From NCBI RefSeq assembly GCF_004353825.1, contig NZ_SMNA01000013.1, forward strand, positions 62,001 through 126,000: a stretch of 64,000 nucleotides of DNA, given 5' to 3'. Source of the stretch: Occultella glacieicola. GTDB lineage: Bacteria; Actinomycetota; Actinomycetes; Actinomycetales; Beutenbergiaceae. The position numbers and the translations under genes were made by a program. Numbering within the stretch: the first letter of the stretch is position 1; every line of letters starts with the position of its first letter. The notes under the pieces were generated by a model, which had not been told where the DNA came from, searched no databases, and saw nothing but the letters and a program-made list of their open reading frames with translations. Shown here piece by piece: positions 27,102 through 36,286 of this stretch.

Positions 27102-28970
27102 TCAGCCGGCCGGCAGATGCCGGGTGACGAACTCCAGTTCGGCCCGCATCTGCCGGATCCGCTCGTGGTCCACGTAGGACCCGTGTCCGGCGTCGTAGGT
27201 GTAGGTCTCCACCACCGCACCCCGGCCGCGCAGCGCGGTCACGTAGTTCTCGATCTGCCGGTACGGGCACCTCGGGTCGTTCTGACCCGCGAGGATCAAC
27301 ACCGGGGCCCGGACCGCGTCGACGTAGGTCAGCGGTGAGGAGACCCGGTAGGCCTCCGGCACCTCCTCCGGCGAACCGCCGAACAGGGACCGGTCGAACG
27401 CCTTCAGGCTGTCCATCTCGTCGGCGTAGGCGGCGACGTAGTCGGCGACCGGAACGCCGGCGATGCCGAGGGACCACCGTTCCGGCTGGGTGCCGAGCCC
27501 GAGCAGGGTCAGGTACCCGCCCCAGGACGCCCCGGCCAGCACCGACCGGTTCGCATCGAGGGTCCCGTCCGCCACCAGGGCCTCGTGCACGGCGGCGATG
27601 TCCGCGAGCTCGGTGAACCCGACCTTCGCCTCGAGGGCGTCCCGCCAGGCCGAGCCGTACCCCGTGGAGCCCCGGTAGTTGACCTTCAGGACCGCGAACC
27701 CGTGGTCGGACCACGCGGCCGCGTACGGGTCGAAGGAGTCCGAGTCGTGCCACGTCGGGCCGCCGTGCACGTCCACGATCACCGGGTAGGGGGCGGACCC
27801 GGTCGCCGGGCGGCGGAGCAGGCCGTGGATGCGCCCACCCGGGCCGTCCGCCCAGACGTCCTCCACGGGCACGGACGTGGGCGGCCGCTTCCCGCCGAGC
27901 GTGATCAGGGATGCCCCGCTCGCGGCCGAGACCACGTCCCGGGGTTCAGCCGCGGACGAGCGCGCGATCCAGACGTCACCGTCCGGCCGGGGCGTTGCCC
28001 CGGAGACCGTCCCGACGGCGGAGCCCACCTGCCGTACGGAGCCGTCCTGGAGGTCGTAGCGGAACAGGAGGGTGCGCGCCTCGTGGTCCTGGGCGATGAG
28101 CAGGGCGCGCCCGTCCGGGTAGAAGTCCGCGTCCGAGACGTCGCCCGGCAGGCCCGGCTCGATCGGACGGATCAGCCCGGTCCGCACGTCCCAGATCAGC
28201 AGCCGGTTGGCGCCGGACCGCTCGTGCCGGACCAGGAGCCGCGAGTCGGCGGCGTGTGGTGCGAACGCGATCGCCCACAGGCCCAGACCGGGCCCGTCGT
28301 CCAGGTCCGCGACCGCGGCGCCGTTGTCGACCGAGAGGACCCGGATCGCCGGGTGCCGGTTGTCGCCGCGCTCGCTGTGCTCGACGGCCACCAGGTTGCC
28401 GTCCCGGCTCAGGGCAGCCGCCTCCGCGTCCTGGGCGTGCCGGTACAGCGGCACGGGCACGGCATCGGGGTATCCGGCCCGGACGGCGTGGATCTGGGTT
28501 CCGTAACTCTCATCGCTGCGCCCGATCACGGCCGTGCCGTCGTCGTGGAGCAGCAGCCCGGCGGAGTAGGCAGGCGGCAGGTTGATCGGGTGCTCAGGCC
28601 GGCGGGTCACGGTGGAGCCGAACGGTTGCCGCCGCCAGGTACCGAACTCGTCGCCGTCGTGGTCGTCGAACCACCAGATCCACGCCCCGGTCGGGTCGAT
28701 CGTGGCGTCCGTGGTGCCGTGCGGGCGGTCGGTCGCGCGCACCAGCGCACCGGTGGAGACGGTCCAGGAGTGCACCTGCTGCGCCCCACCCGCGGTGGCG
28801 ATCACCACCGCGCGGTCCGGGTTGGCGTGCGCCCACTCGGGCAGACCGACCCGGCGGGCCCGGAAGCGCTCCTCCCAGGGCGGCGGCGGCCAGGTCTCGA
28901 CGTCCGCGCCGGGTCGGGCGGAGCGGTCGGTGGCCCGGTGGGTGCGGCCGGTGACGCGATCGATCGGCAT
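27102..28970 (-). CDS. Prolyl oligopeptidase family (S9) serine peptidase
   Basis: The 622-residue cytoplasmic protein has an N-terminal beta-propeller (about 40-365; repeated strands such as AHANPDRAVVIATAGGAQQV and SDADFYPDGRALLIAQDHEA) and a C-terminal alpha/beta hydrolase domain (about 370-620). The nucleophile is Ser482 in GASWGGY; Asp in ILAGQNDPRCPYRQ and His in YTYDAGHGSYVDHE complete the triad. It probably cleaves short peptides or acylated residues (dipeptidyl-aminopeptidase/acylaminoacyl-peptidase-like). No signal peptide. It converges on asd with a 7-nt gap and is divergent from the GntR gene. Confidence 0.9.
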   Translation of the reverse strand: MPIDRVTGRTHRATDRSARPGADVETWPPPPWEERFRARRVGLPEWAHANPDRAVVIATAGGAQQVHSWTVSTGALVRATDRPHGTTDATIDPTGAWIWWFDDHDGDEFGTWRRQPFGSTVTRRPEHPINLPPAYSAGLLLHDDGTAVIGRSDESYGTQIHAVRAGYPDAVPVPLYRHAQDAEAAALSRDGNLVAVEHSERGDNRHPAIRVLSVDNGAAVADLDDGPGLGLWAIAFAPHAADSRLLVRHERSGANRLLIWDVRTGLIRPIEPGLPGDVSDADFYPDGRALLIAQDHEARTLLFRYDLQDGSVRQVGSAVGTVSGATPRPDGDVWIARSSAAEPRDVVSAASGASLITLGGKRPPTSVPVEDVWADGPGGRIHGLLRRPATGSAPYPVIVDVHGGPTWHDSDSFDPYAAAWSDHGFAVLKVNYRGSTGYGSAWRDALEAKVGFTELADIAAVHEALVADGTLDANRSVLAGASWGGYLTLLGLGTQPERWSLGIAGVPVADYVAAYADEMDSLKAFDRSLFGGSPEEVPEAYRVSSPLTYVDAVRAPVLILAGQNDPRCPYRQIENYVTALRGRGAVVETYTYDAGHGSYVDHERIRQMRAELEFVTRHLPAG

Positions 28971-29076
28971 GTCGGCAGCCTACGACCACCGCGCCGACCG
29001 CGGTGCCGGGTGTTCGACGAGCGCCCGTGGCCGACGCGGTCGTGGTGATCCGGCGTGCCCACCCGGTGCGTCGAAA

Positions 29077-29136
29077 TGTATACACGCGAGGCTGATTCCG
29101 GACGGAACTGGTCAGAACGAGGGATTGGTGTATACG
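29077..29136. promoter_or_regulatory. Paired GTATAC operators upstream of the methylcitrate operon
   Basis: TGTATACA (29077-29084) is a perfect 8-bp palindrome and TGTATACG (29129-29136) matches it at 7 of 8 positions; their centres are 52 bp apart, close to five helical turns. TGTATAC-type palindromes are typical of FadR-subfamily GntR regulators, and the next gene encodes one. A further inverted repeat, GGTCAAGATCTGACC, lies at 29141-29155, just before the ribosome site. Confidence 0.65.
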
Positions 29137-29171
29137 CTGGGGTCAAGATCTGACCAAGGCAGGTGAATCTG

Positions 29172-29888
29172 ATGCGGGCTGGTTCGCGGGCCTACCACGC
29201 CCTGCGCGAGGACATCCTCGAGTGGCGGCTGCCGCCCGGTACACCCCTGGGCGAGGTGGAGCAGGCGCAACGGCTCGGCGTCTCCCGCACCCCGGTCCGG
29301 GAGGCGCTCGCCCGGCTCGCCGCCGACGGACTCGTGCGTGGCACCGGCGCCCGGGGCGCCGTCGTCGCCGATCTCTCGCCCGCGGACGTGCGCGACCTGT
29401 TCGACCTGCGGATCGCCGTCGAGACCCGGCTCGCCCGGCTCGCGGCGCAGCGACGCGACCCCGGACCCTTCCGGGCCCTCGCCGCGGACCTGGGCGCCGC
29501 CGTCGACCTGGATCTGGGCGCACCCGGGGACCGGGCCTCCTACTACGACCTGGTGCAGCGACTCGACGACGCGATCGACACGGCGGCCGCGAGCCGGCTG
29601 CTGTCCCAGGCCCTCGACGGGGTCCGGCTGCACCTGAGGCGGCTGCGACGGGTAGCCCGGGACCACCCCGACCGGTTGCGGGAGTCGGCCAGCGAGCACC
29701 TGAGCGTGACCCGCGCCATCCTGGACTCCGACGCCGAACTGGCGGCTGCCGCGACCCTCGTGCACCTGCGCGCGAGCCTCGGCCACATCCTGCACACCTA
29801 CGAGGACGACCCCGCACGACCGCTGCCGACGGCGCCGACGGCGCTCTCGGCCGACGAACCCACCGCGCGAATCGGAGAGGCCCCATGA
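29172..29888 (+). CDS. GntR family regulator (FadR/FCD type), probable prp operon regulator
   Basis: The 238-residue protein has a winged helix-turn-helix at 1-65 ([20 protein letters not shown], then [20 protein letters not shown] and [11 protein letters not shown]) and an all-alpha FCD ligand domain (about 80-215; [36 protein letters not shown]). FCD domains bind organic acids, often through a metal held by Asp/His residues. The ATG at 29172 is preferred to the GTG at 29163 because GGCAGGTGA sits 7-8 nt before it. Its stop overlaps the prpD start (ATGA), so it is the first gene of the methylcitrate operon and likely controls it through the operators at 29077-29136. Confidence 0.87.
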   Translation: MRAGSRAYHALREDILEWRLPPGTPLGEVEQAQRLGVSRTPVREALARLAADGLVRGTGARGAVVADLSPADVRDLFDLRIAVETRLARLAAQRRDPGPFRALAADLGAAVDLDLGAPGDRASYYDLVQRLDDAIDTAAASRLLSQALDGVRLHLRRLRRVARDHPDRLRESASEHLSVTRAILDSDAELAAAATLVHLRASLGHILHTYEDDPARPLPTAPTALSADEPTARIGEAP

Positions 29889-31399
29889 TCACCCACCAGG
29901 TACGCACCCACCGCAGCGACGAGGACCTACCCCGCACGCAGCAACTCGCCTGGAGTCTCGCCGAGCTCGCCACCGACCCGGTGCCGGTGACCCCCGAGGT
30001 CACCGAGATGATCATCAACCGGGTCATCGACAACGCGGCCGTGGCGACGGCGTCCCTGCTGCGGGCGCCGGTGGTGGCGGCCCGTTCGCAGGCGCTCGCT
30101 CACCCGTACACGCCCGGGGCGACCGTGTTCGGTCGCAGCCCGGACCTGCGGGTCAGCCCCGAGTGGGCCGCCTGGGCGAACGGGGTCGCGGTCCGCGAGC
30201 TCGACTACCACGACACGTTCCTGGCCGCGGAGTACTCCCACCCGGGCGACAACATCCCGCCGATCCTCGCCGTCGCCCAGCACACCGGCGCCTCCGGTGC
30301 GGACCTGGTCCGGGGCATCACCACCGGGTACGAGATCCAGGTCGACCTGGTCCGGGCGATCAGCCTGCACAAGCACAAGATCGACCACGTGGCCCACCTC
30401 GGGCCGAGCGCGGCCGCCGGCATCGGCACCCTGCTCCGGCTGGACGCCGAGACGGTCTTCCAGGCCATCGGGCAGGCGCTGCACACCACCACCGCGACCC
30501 GGCAGTCCCGCAAGGGGCAGATCTCGACGTGGAAGGCGTACGCGCCCGCCCTGGCCGGCAAGCTCGCCATCGAGGCCGTCGACCGGGCGATGCGCGGGCA
30601 GACGTCCCCCGAGCCGATCTACGAGGGCGAGGACGGCGTGATCGCCTGGCTCCTGGACGGGCCGGACGCGACCTACGACGTGCCGCTGCCGGGCCCGGGG
30701 GAGCCGCGCACCGGGATCCTCGACACGTACACGAAGGAGCACTCCGCGGAGTACCAGTCGCAGGCGCTCATCGATCTGGCCCGGCGGCTGCACCGGACCC
30801 GCCCGGAACTGGCCGAGCCGGGCCGGATCGAATCCATCGTCATCCACACCAGCCACCACACCCACTACGTGATCGGCTCCGGCGCGAACGACCCGCAGAA
30901 GTACTCCCCGTCCGCCACCCGGGAGACGCTCGACCACTCGATCCCGTACATCGTCGCGGTCGCGCTGCAGGACGGCACCTGGCACCACGAACGCTCGTAT
31001 GCCCCGGAGCGGGCGGGCCGCCCGGACACCGTGGCCCTGTGGCAGAAGATCACCACCGCCGAGGACCCCGAGTGGACCCGCCGCTACCACTCCACGGACC
31101 CGGCCGAGAAGGCGTTCGGGGGCCGGATGGAGATCACCACCACCGACGGGCAGCGGATCGTGGAGGAGATCGCCGTGGCCGACGCCCACCCCCTCGGGGC
31201 CCGCCCGTTCGAGCGCGCGCAGTACGTCGAGAAGTTCCGCACCCTGGCCGACGGCGTCCTCGAGCCGGCCGAGATCGACCGGTTCCTCACGGTCGCGGCA
31301 CGGCTGCCGGAGCTCGAACCGGGGGAGCTGTCCCAGCTCACCGTGGTGGCCCGGCCCGGGCTGCTCGGCACGGTGCGCTCACCCAAGGGCCTGTTCTGA
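29885..31399 (+). CDS. prpD: 2-methylcitrate dehydratase (MmgE/PrpD family)
   Basis: The 504-residue cytoplasmic enzyme dehydrates 2-methylcitrate in propionyl-CoA breakdown. Family blocks include [60 protein letters not shown] and [20 protein letters not shown]; the C-terminal half has [20 protein letters not shown] and [20 protein letters not shown]. The length is typical of the PrpD branch (about 480-505). The start overlaps the GntR stop by four bases and the stop shares a base with the prpB start (TGATG), so the three genes are translationally coupled. Confidence 0.94.
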   Translation: MITHQVRTHRSDEDLPRTQQLAWSLAELATDPVPVTPEVTEMIINRVIDNAAVATASLLRAPVVAARSQALAHPYTPGATVFGRSPDLRVSPEWAAWANGVAVRELDYHDTFLAAEYSHPGDNIPPILAVAQHTGASGADLVRGITTGYEIQVDLVRAISLHKHKIDHVAHLGPSAAAGIGTLLRLDAETVFQAIGQALHTTTATRQSRKGQISTWKAYAPALAGKLAIEAVDRAMRGQTSPEPIYEGEDGVIAWLLDGPDATYDVPLPGPGEPRTGILDTYTKEHSAEYQSQALIDLARRLHRTRPELAEPGRIESIVIHTSHHTHYVIGSGANDPQKYSPSATRETLDHSIPYIVAVALQDGTWHHERSYAPERAGRPDTVALWQKITTAEDPEWTRRYHSTDPAEKAFGGRMEITTTDGQRIVEEIAVADAHPLGARPFERAQYVEKFRTLADGVLEPAEIDRFLTVAARLPELEPGELSQLTVVARPGLLGTVRSPKGLF

Positions 31400-32292
31400 T
31401 GCTGCACGCCCCGGCGAGTGCGGCGGCCAAACGGCGCGGGCTGCGCGAGGCTCTCGCGGGCCCGGACCTGCTTCGCTTCCCCGGGGCGTTCAACCCGCTC
31501 TCGGCCCGGCTGATCGAGGAGAAGGGCTTCGAGGGGGTCTACATCTCCGGGGCCGTGCTCTCCGCCGACCTCGGTCTGCCGGACATCGGCCTGACCACCC
31601 TCACCGAGGTGGCGGCCCGGTCCGGACAGATCGCCCGGATGACGAACCTGCCGGCGATCGTGGACGCGGACACCGGGTTCGGAGAACCGATGAACGTGGC
31701 CCGCACCATCCAGGTCCTCGAGGACGCCGGGCTCGCCGGCGCCCACATCGAGGACCAGGTGAACCCCAAGCGGTGCGGGCACCTGGACGGCAAGTCCGTG
31801 GTGGGGCTCGGTGACGCGGTCAAACGGATCCGCGCCGCCGCCGACGCCCGCCGGGACCCGGACTTCCTGATCATGGCGCGCACCGACGTGCGCGCCCTCG
31901 AGGGGCTGCCCGCGGCCGTCGACCGGGCCCGGGCGCTCGTGGACGCCGGAGCGGACGCGATCTTCCCCGAGGCGATGGCGGACCTGCGCGAGTTCGAGGC
32001 CGTCGCCTCCGCGGTGGAGGTCCCGGTGCTGGCGAACATGACCGAGTTCGGCAAGTCCGAGCTGTTCACGACGGCGCTACTCGCCTCCGCCGGGGTCCGG
32101 ATCGTCATCTATCCGGTCACCCTGCTCCGGCTGGCGATGGGGGAGGCCGAGCGGGGCCTGGACGAGATCGTCGCCGCCGGCACCCAGGCGGGGGTGGTGC
32201 CCCGGATGCAGACCCGGGCCCGGCTCTACGAACTGCTCGACTACGCCGCGTACAACGAGTTCGACTCCGAGATCTTCACCTACCGGCCCTGA
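31399..32292 (+). CDS. prpB: 2-methylisocitrate lyase
   Basis: The 297-residue enzyme of the isocitrate lyase/PEP mutase family cleaves 2-methylisocitrate to pyruvate and succinate. The catalytic loop KRCGH is at residues 124-128 with Cys126; metal-binding acidic residues lie in IVDADTGFGEPMNVARTI and GAHIEDQVNP. FPGAFNPLSARLIEEKGFEG and IIYPVTLLRLAMGE-like segments (here VIYPVTLLRLAMGEAERGLD) fit PrpB rather than isocitrate lyase, which is much longer. The ATG overlaps the prpD stop by one base. Confidence 0.95.
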   Translation: MLHAPASAAAKRRGLREALAGPDLLRFPGAFNPLSARLIEEKGFEGVYISGAVLSADLGLPDIGLTTLTEVAARSGQIARMTNLPAIVDADTGFGEPMNVARTIQVLEDAGLAGAHIEDQVNPKRCGHLDGKSVVGLGDAVKRIRAAADARRDPDFLIMARTDVRALEGLPAAVDRARALVDAGADAIFPEAMADLREFEAVASAVEVPVLANMTEFGKSELFTTALLASAGVRIVIYPVTLLRLAMGEAERGLDEIVAAGTQAGVVPRMQTRARLYELLDYAAYNEFDSEIFTYRP

Positions 32293-32333
32293 ACCGGCAC
32301 CCGAAGCGATCCACCGACGATGGAGGACACACC

Positions 32334-33455
32334 ATGACCGAGACGGACATCAAGAAGGGGCTGGCCGGGGTCGTCGTCGACGTCACGGCCATCTCCAAGG
32401 TCAACCCCGAGACCAACTCGCTGCTCTACCGCGGCTACCCGGTGCAGGACCTCGCCGCGCACTGCTCGTTCGAGGAGGTCGCCCACCTGCTCTGGCACGG
32501 CGAGCTGCCCACGCCCGAGGAACTGGCGGCCCAGAACGAGGCCGAGCGCGCCCAGCGCGCCCTGCCCGACGGCGTCGTCGACGTCGTCTCGGCCCTGCCG
32601 ACCACCTGCCACCCGATGGACGTGTGCCGCACCGCCGTGTCGGTGATCGGCGCGCACGACCCGGCCGCCGAGGACCCCTCACCCGAGGCGAGCCTCGCGA
32701 AGTCTCTGCGCCTGTTCGCCCAGCTCCCCGCCGTCGTCGCCTTCGACCAGCGCCGACGCCGCGGCCAGGAACTCGTGCCCCCGCGCGCGGACCTCGGCTA
32801 CGCCGAGAACTTCCTGTACATGACGTACGGCGAGGTCCCCGAGCCGGAGGTGGTGCGGGCGTTCGAGGTGTCGATGGTGCTCTACGCCGAGCACTCCTTC
32901 AACGCCTCCACGTTCACGGCCCGGGTGATCACCTCGACGCTGGCGGACCTGCACTCGGCCGTGGTCGGCGCGATCGGCGCGCTCAAGGGGCCGCTGCACG
33001 GCGGCGCGAACGAGGCCGTGATGGCGACCTTCGAACAGATCGGATCGGCCGAGAACGCCGAGGCCTGGCTGGACGACGCGCTCGCGAACAAGAAGAAGAT
33101 CATGGGCTTCGGGCACCGGGTCTACAAGAACGGCGACTCCCGGGTGCCGACCATGAAGTCGGTCCTGGACGACCTGGTCGCCCACTACGACCGGCCCGAC
33201 CTCGGCGCGCTCTACGCTGCGCTCGAGAAGGCCATGGGGGACCGCAAGAACATCAAGCCGAACCTCGACTACCCGGCCGGGCCCGCCTACCACCTGATGG
33301 GCTTCGACACCCCGACCTTCACCCCGCTGTTCGTCGCCTCCCGGGTCACCGGGTGGACCGCGCACATCATGGAGCAGGCTGCCTCGAACGCTCTGATCCG
33401 GCCGCTCAGCGAGTACGTCGGTCCGGACCAGCGCGAGGTGCCCCGGCGCGGCTGA
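32334..33455 (+). CDS. prpC: 2-methylcitrate synthase / citrate synthase
   Basis: The 373-residue enzyme condenses propionyl-CoA (or acetyl-CoA) with oxaloacetate. It shows the citrate synthase signatures LLYRGYPVQDLAAHCSFEEV near residue 25, LYAEHSFNASTFTARVITST with an active-site His, GPLHGGANEAVMATFEQIGS with the second active-site His, and KIMGFGHRVYKNGDSRVPTM. The short N-terminus and lack of a NADH-binding domain fit the PrpC type. A strong GGAGGA ribosome site precedes the ATG, 41 nt after prpB. It completes the operon and ends at a strong hairpin. Confidence 0.95.
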   Translation: MTETDIKKGLAGVVVDVTAISKVNPETNSLLYRGYPVQDLAAHCSFEEVAHLLWHGELPTPEELAAQNEAERAQRALPDGVVDVVSALPTTCHPMDVCRTAVSVIGAHDPAAEDPSPEASLAKSLRLFAQLPAVVAFDQRRRRGQELVPPRADLGYAENFLYMTYGEVPEPEVVRAFEVSMVLYAEHSFNASTFTARVITSTLADLHSAVVGAIGALKGPLHGGANEAVMATFEQIGSAENAEAWLDDALANKKKIMGFGHRVYKNGDSRVPTMKSVLDDLVAHYDRPDLGALYAALEKAMGDRKNIKPNLDYPAGPAYHLMGFDTPTFTPLFVASRVTGWTAHIMEQAASNALIRPLSEYVGPDQREVPRRG

Positions 33456-33460
33456 CGCAC

Positions 33461-33505
33461 CGCGCTGCGCCACTGACCCGCGGGACGGGTCAGTGGCGCA
33501 GCGCG
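33461..33505. terminator. Bidirectional hairpin terminator between prpC and the SDR gene
   Basis: A perfect 20-bp stem (33461-33480 with 33486-33505, core CTGCGCCACTGACCCG) closes a 5-nt loop (CGGGA). It lies between two convergent genes and has no long T run, so it may work with Rho or as a barrier to both transcripts. Confidence 0.75.
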
Positions 33506-33552
33506 CGCGTCGGGCAGGGCCTCCCGCCGACTGCCGCAGCGCCGGGCCGGGC

Positions 33553-34311
33553 TCAGACGGCCGTGTAGCCGCCGTCGACCAGGTGGTAGCTGCCGGTGAT
33601 GAAGCTGGCCCGCTCGGACAGCAGGAAGCAGACCAGCGCCGAGACCTCCTCGGGTCGCCCGAGACGCCCGAGCGGGTGCCGCCCGATCAGCGCGTCCCGG
33701 AACTCCTCGGGCAGCCCGGCCAACAGCGGGGTGTCGATGTAGGCCGGGCCGACGGAGTTGATCCGCAGGCCGGCCGGGCCGTACTCCGCGGCGGCATTCT
33801 TGGTGAGCCCGACGACGGCGTGCTTGGCGGCCGTGTAGGCGCCGTTGCCGATCGCCGCCACGGTGCCGTGGATCGAGGCCATGTTCACGATCGCGCTGCG
33901 CCGGGGATCCTTGAGCAGCTCCGGGATCTGGTACCGCATCCCGTACAGGACGCCGTTGAGGTTGATGTCGATGACCCGGTCCCAGTCGGCCAGGTCGACC
34001 TCGCCGGCCGGCGCCTGCGCACCGCCGATCCCGGCGTTGTTCACGGCCAGGTGCAGTCCGCCGTACGTCGCCACGGCGTGCTCGACGAGCGCACGCGAGG
34101 ACTCCGCGTCGGCCACGTCCTGCGCGAACGGGGACGCGGTGCCACCGGCCGCCACGATCTCCTCCGCGACCCGGGTCGCGCCGTCCAGGTTCAGGTCGCT
34201 GACCACCACCGCCGCCCCGCCGTCGGCGAGCTCCTTCGCGATCGCCTCGCCGAGACCGGAGCCGCCCCCGGTCACGATCGCCACCTTGTCGTCGAATCGG
34301 AAGTCCGCCAT
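33553..34311 (-). CDS. Short-chain dehydrogenase/reductase (SDR) family oxidoreductase
   Basis: The 252-residue classical SDR has the cofactor motif TGGGSGLGEAIAKEL near residue 14, NNAG at about 92, the catalytic Ser in VNMASIHGTVAAIGNGAYTA and Tyr-x3-Lys in YTAAKHAVVG. It ends in LVDGGYTAV as do most family members. Asp-Leu-Asn after the second strand (VVVSDLNLDGA) indicates a preference for NAD(H). The substrate is unknown; it is transcribed on its own toward prpC and is divergent from the ABC importer operon. Confidence 0.9.
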   Translation of the reverse strand: MADFRFDDKVAIVTGGGSGLGEAIAKELADGGAAVVVSDLNLDGATRVAEEIVAAGGTASPFAQDVADAESSRALVEHAVATYGGLHLAVNNAGIGGAQAPAGEVDLADWDRVIDINLNGVLYGMRYQIPELLKDPRRSAIVNMASIHGTVAAIGNGAYTAAKHAVVGLTKNAAAEYGPAGLRINSVGPAYIDTPLLAGLPEEFRDALIGRHPLGRLGRPEEVSALVCFLLSERASFITGSYHLVDGGYTAV

Positions 34312-34448
34312 CGCCGTCTCCTGTCGCTGAGGTTGCTGAGGTTGCTGTGCCTTCAGCGTAGGCGTGGGACCGGCGGCCCGCCTGGGCCCTCGGTCCCACG
34401 ACGCCGGAGCGGAGACCGAGCCCGCTCCGGCGGGATCCGATCACCCCC

Positions 34449-34478
34449 TTGACGCCTTCCGGGACTCCCGCCTATGGT
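34449..34478 (+). promoter_or_regulatory. Putative promoter of the ABC importer operon
   Basis: TTGACG (34449-34454) and TATGGT (34473-34478) are separated by 18 bp, a good housekeeping-type promoter. Transcription would begin near 34485, leaving an approximately 115-nt leader. The leader contains the short symmetric ATACGTAG region, but no convincing LacI-type palindrome was found. Confidence 0.5.
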
Positions 34479-34599
34479 CTGCGCATACGTAGTACCGCCT
34501 CGTGCGGAAATTCTCGTGCCACGATGGGCATACGAATGACCATCCCGGAGAACCATCGCGGCGCATCGACTGATCGACCTCGACGACGAGAGAGTTCTC

Positions 34600-36258
34600 A
34601 TGCGCATCAAGCACACGATCCTGAGGGTTGCCCTCCCGCTGGCGGTCACCGCCGCCCTGGTGGCGGCTTGTTCGCCGAACACCGTGGCGGACCCGGACGG
34701 CACCTCCGACGACAGCGTCCCGGCCCTGGTCTACGGCAATACCGACGGTGGTACGACGTACACGCTCAACTACAACGTGTACTCGCCGGCCACGGACAAG
34801 TCCCCCAACAGCTCGCTCGTCTACGAGCCGCTCGTCCGCATCGACTACAGCGACGGCGGGAACCTCGCCCCGTGGCTGGCCGAGTCCTGGACGTTCTCCC
34901 CGGACGGCACCTCCGTGACGTTCGTGCTGCGGGACGACGTCACGTTCTCCGACGGCGAGCCCATGACGGCGGACGACGTCGCGTTCTCGCTGTCGATCCC
35001 CCTCGAGCACGCCGAGCTGAACGCCACCGGCGCCACCTACGAGTCCGTGGAGGCGGTCTCCGAACACGAGGTCCAGGTGACCTACGCGGCACCGTCCTAC
35101 AGCTCGCTGAACCAGTTCGCCAGCCTGCAGATCGTGCCCGAGCACATCTGGAGCGAGCAGGAGCTGACCACCTGGACCAATCCCGAACCGGTGGGCACCG
35201 GTGGCTTCACGGTGGCGGACTTCTCGCCGCAGCAGGTGACCTTCGAGGCCCGTGACGACTACTGGGGCGGCACCTTCGAGGTGCAGACGTTCAAGGTGGT
35301 TCCGGTCACCCAGGACACCGTGAAGGCACAGCTGCTCAGCGGTGACGTCCACTGGGGCACGGTCTCCTGGGCGAACGGTGAGGAGGAGTTCGTAGCCCTC
35401 GACCCCGAGGCGAACCACTACCAGCTCTATGCCACGGGTGGCGCGTTCTCGGCGATCTTCAACACCGGCCGCGCCCCGTTCGACGACGTCCACCTGCGCC
35501 GGGCCCTCGCGATGACCATTCCGCGGTCGGACATCGTGGCGACGCTGAACCGGCCGGGCACCGAGGCCGGCCCCACCGGACTGGTCGACGGCGTCTACGC
35601 CGACTGGCTGCGGCCCGAGTACCAGGGCCTGGTGCAGGAGGTCGACGCCGAGGGAGCGTTGGCCGAGCTGGCCCAGTCCGGCTTCACGGTCGAAGGCGGC
35701 GCCCTCGTGCGGGACGGGCAGGTCTACAACCCGACGATCTCCTTCAACACGGACTTCGGGTGGGAGGCCTACGCGGACATCATGATCAACAGCTGGCGCG
35801 AGCACCTCGGCCTCGAGGTCGCACCGGCCGGGGCGCCGGGCGCCGCGTTGTTCGAACAGCAGCAGCTCGGCCAGTTCGACATCACGATCAACGCCACCGG
35901 AGGGGCGGGCGTGTACGGGGTCTACAGCGGCCTGAGCTCGCAGTACCTGGCTCCCGAGGGCGAGCAGGCGGCCATCAACTACGGCCGCTGGAACGACCCC
36001 GCCACCGACGAGGTGATCGCCCAGATGGCGTCCACCGCGGACCCCGAGGAACTGCGCGAACTCGGACAGGAGATGCAACAGATCGTCGTGGAGGGTGTCC
36101 CGTACAGCCCGATCTACACCAGCTACTGGTTCATCGACATCAACGCGAGCGAATGGACCGGTTGGCCGACCCCCGAGGACTTCAGCTACGTACCGTCGCC
36201 GCAGCAGAGCACGGACAACACGCTGACCCTGCTCGGCCTCGAGCGGGCGGAGTCGTGA
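34600..36258 (+). CDS. ABC transporter substrate-binding lipoprotein (SBP_bac_5 family)
   Basis: The 552-residue protein has a lipoprotein signal (ILRVALPLAVTAALVAAC, lipobox VAAC with Cys at about 26), then a large extracytoplasmic binding domain of the oligopeptide/dipeptide-binding family: LVYEPLVRIDYSDGGNLAPW, DDVTFSDGEPMTADDVAFSL, and late VEGVPYSPIYTSYWFIDINA. Members bind peptides, nickel, or in many actinobacteria and thermophiles oligosaccharides. Because a LacI regulator sits in the same operon, a sugar ligand is plausible (inference). It is the first gene of the operon, 28 nt before the first permease. Confidence 0.9.
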   Translation: MRIKHTILRVALPLAVTAALVAACSPNTVADPDGTSDDSVPALVYGNTDGGTTYTLNYNVYSPATDKSPNSSLVYEPLVRIDYSDGGNLAPWLAESWTFSPDGTSVTFVLRDDVTFSDGEPMTADDVAFSLSIPLEHAELNATGATYESVEAVSEHEVQVTYAAPSYSSLNQFASLQIVPEHIWSEQELTTWTNPEPVGTGGFTVADFSPQQVTFEARDDYWGGTFEVQTFKVVPVTQDTVKAQLLSGDVHWGTVSWANGEEEFVALDPEANHYQLYATGGAFSAIFNTGRAPFDDVHLRRALAMTIPRSDIVATLNRPGTEAGPTGLVDGVYADWLRPEYQGLVQEVDAEGALAELAQSGFTVEGGALVRDGQVYNPTISFNTDFGWEAYADIMINSWREHLGLEVAPAGAPGAALFEQQQLGQFDITINATGGAGVYGVYSGLSSQYLAPEGEQAAINYGRWNDPATDEVIAQMASTADPEELRELGQEMQQIVVEGVPYSPIYTSYWFIDINASEWTGWPTPEDFSYVPSPQQSTDNTLTLLGLERAES

Positions 36259-36286
36259 CGGCGGGCCCTCGGCCCGGGGAAGCGCC

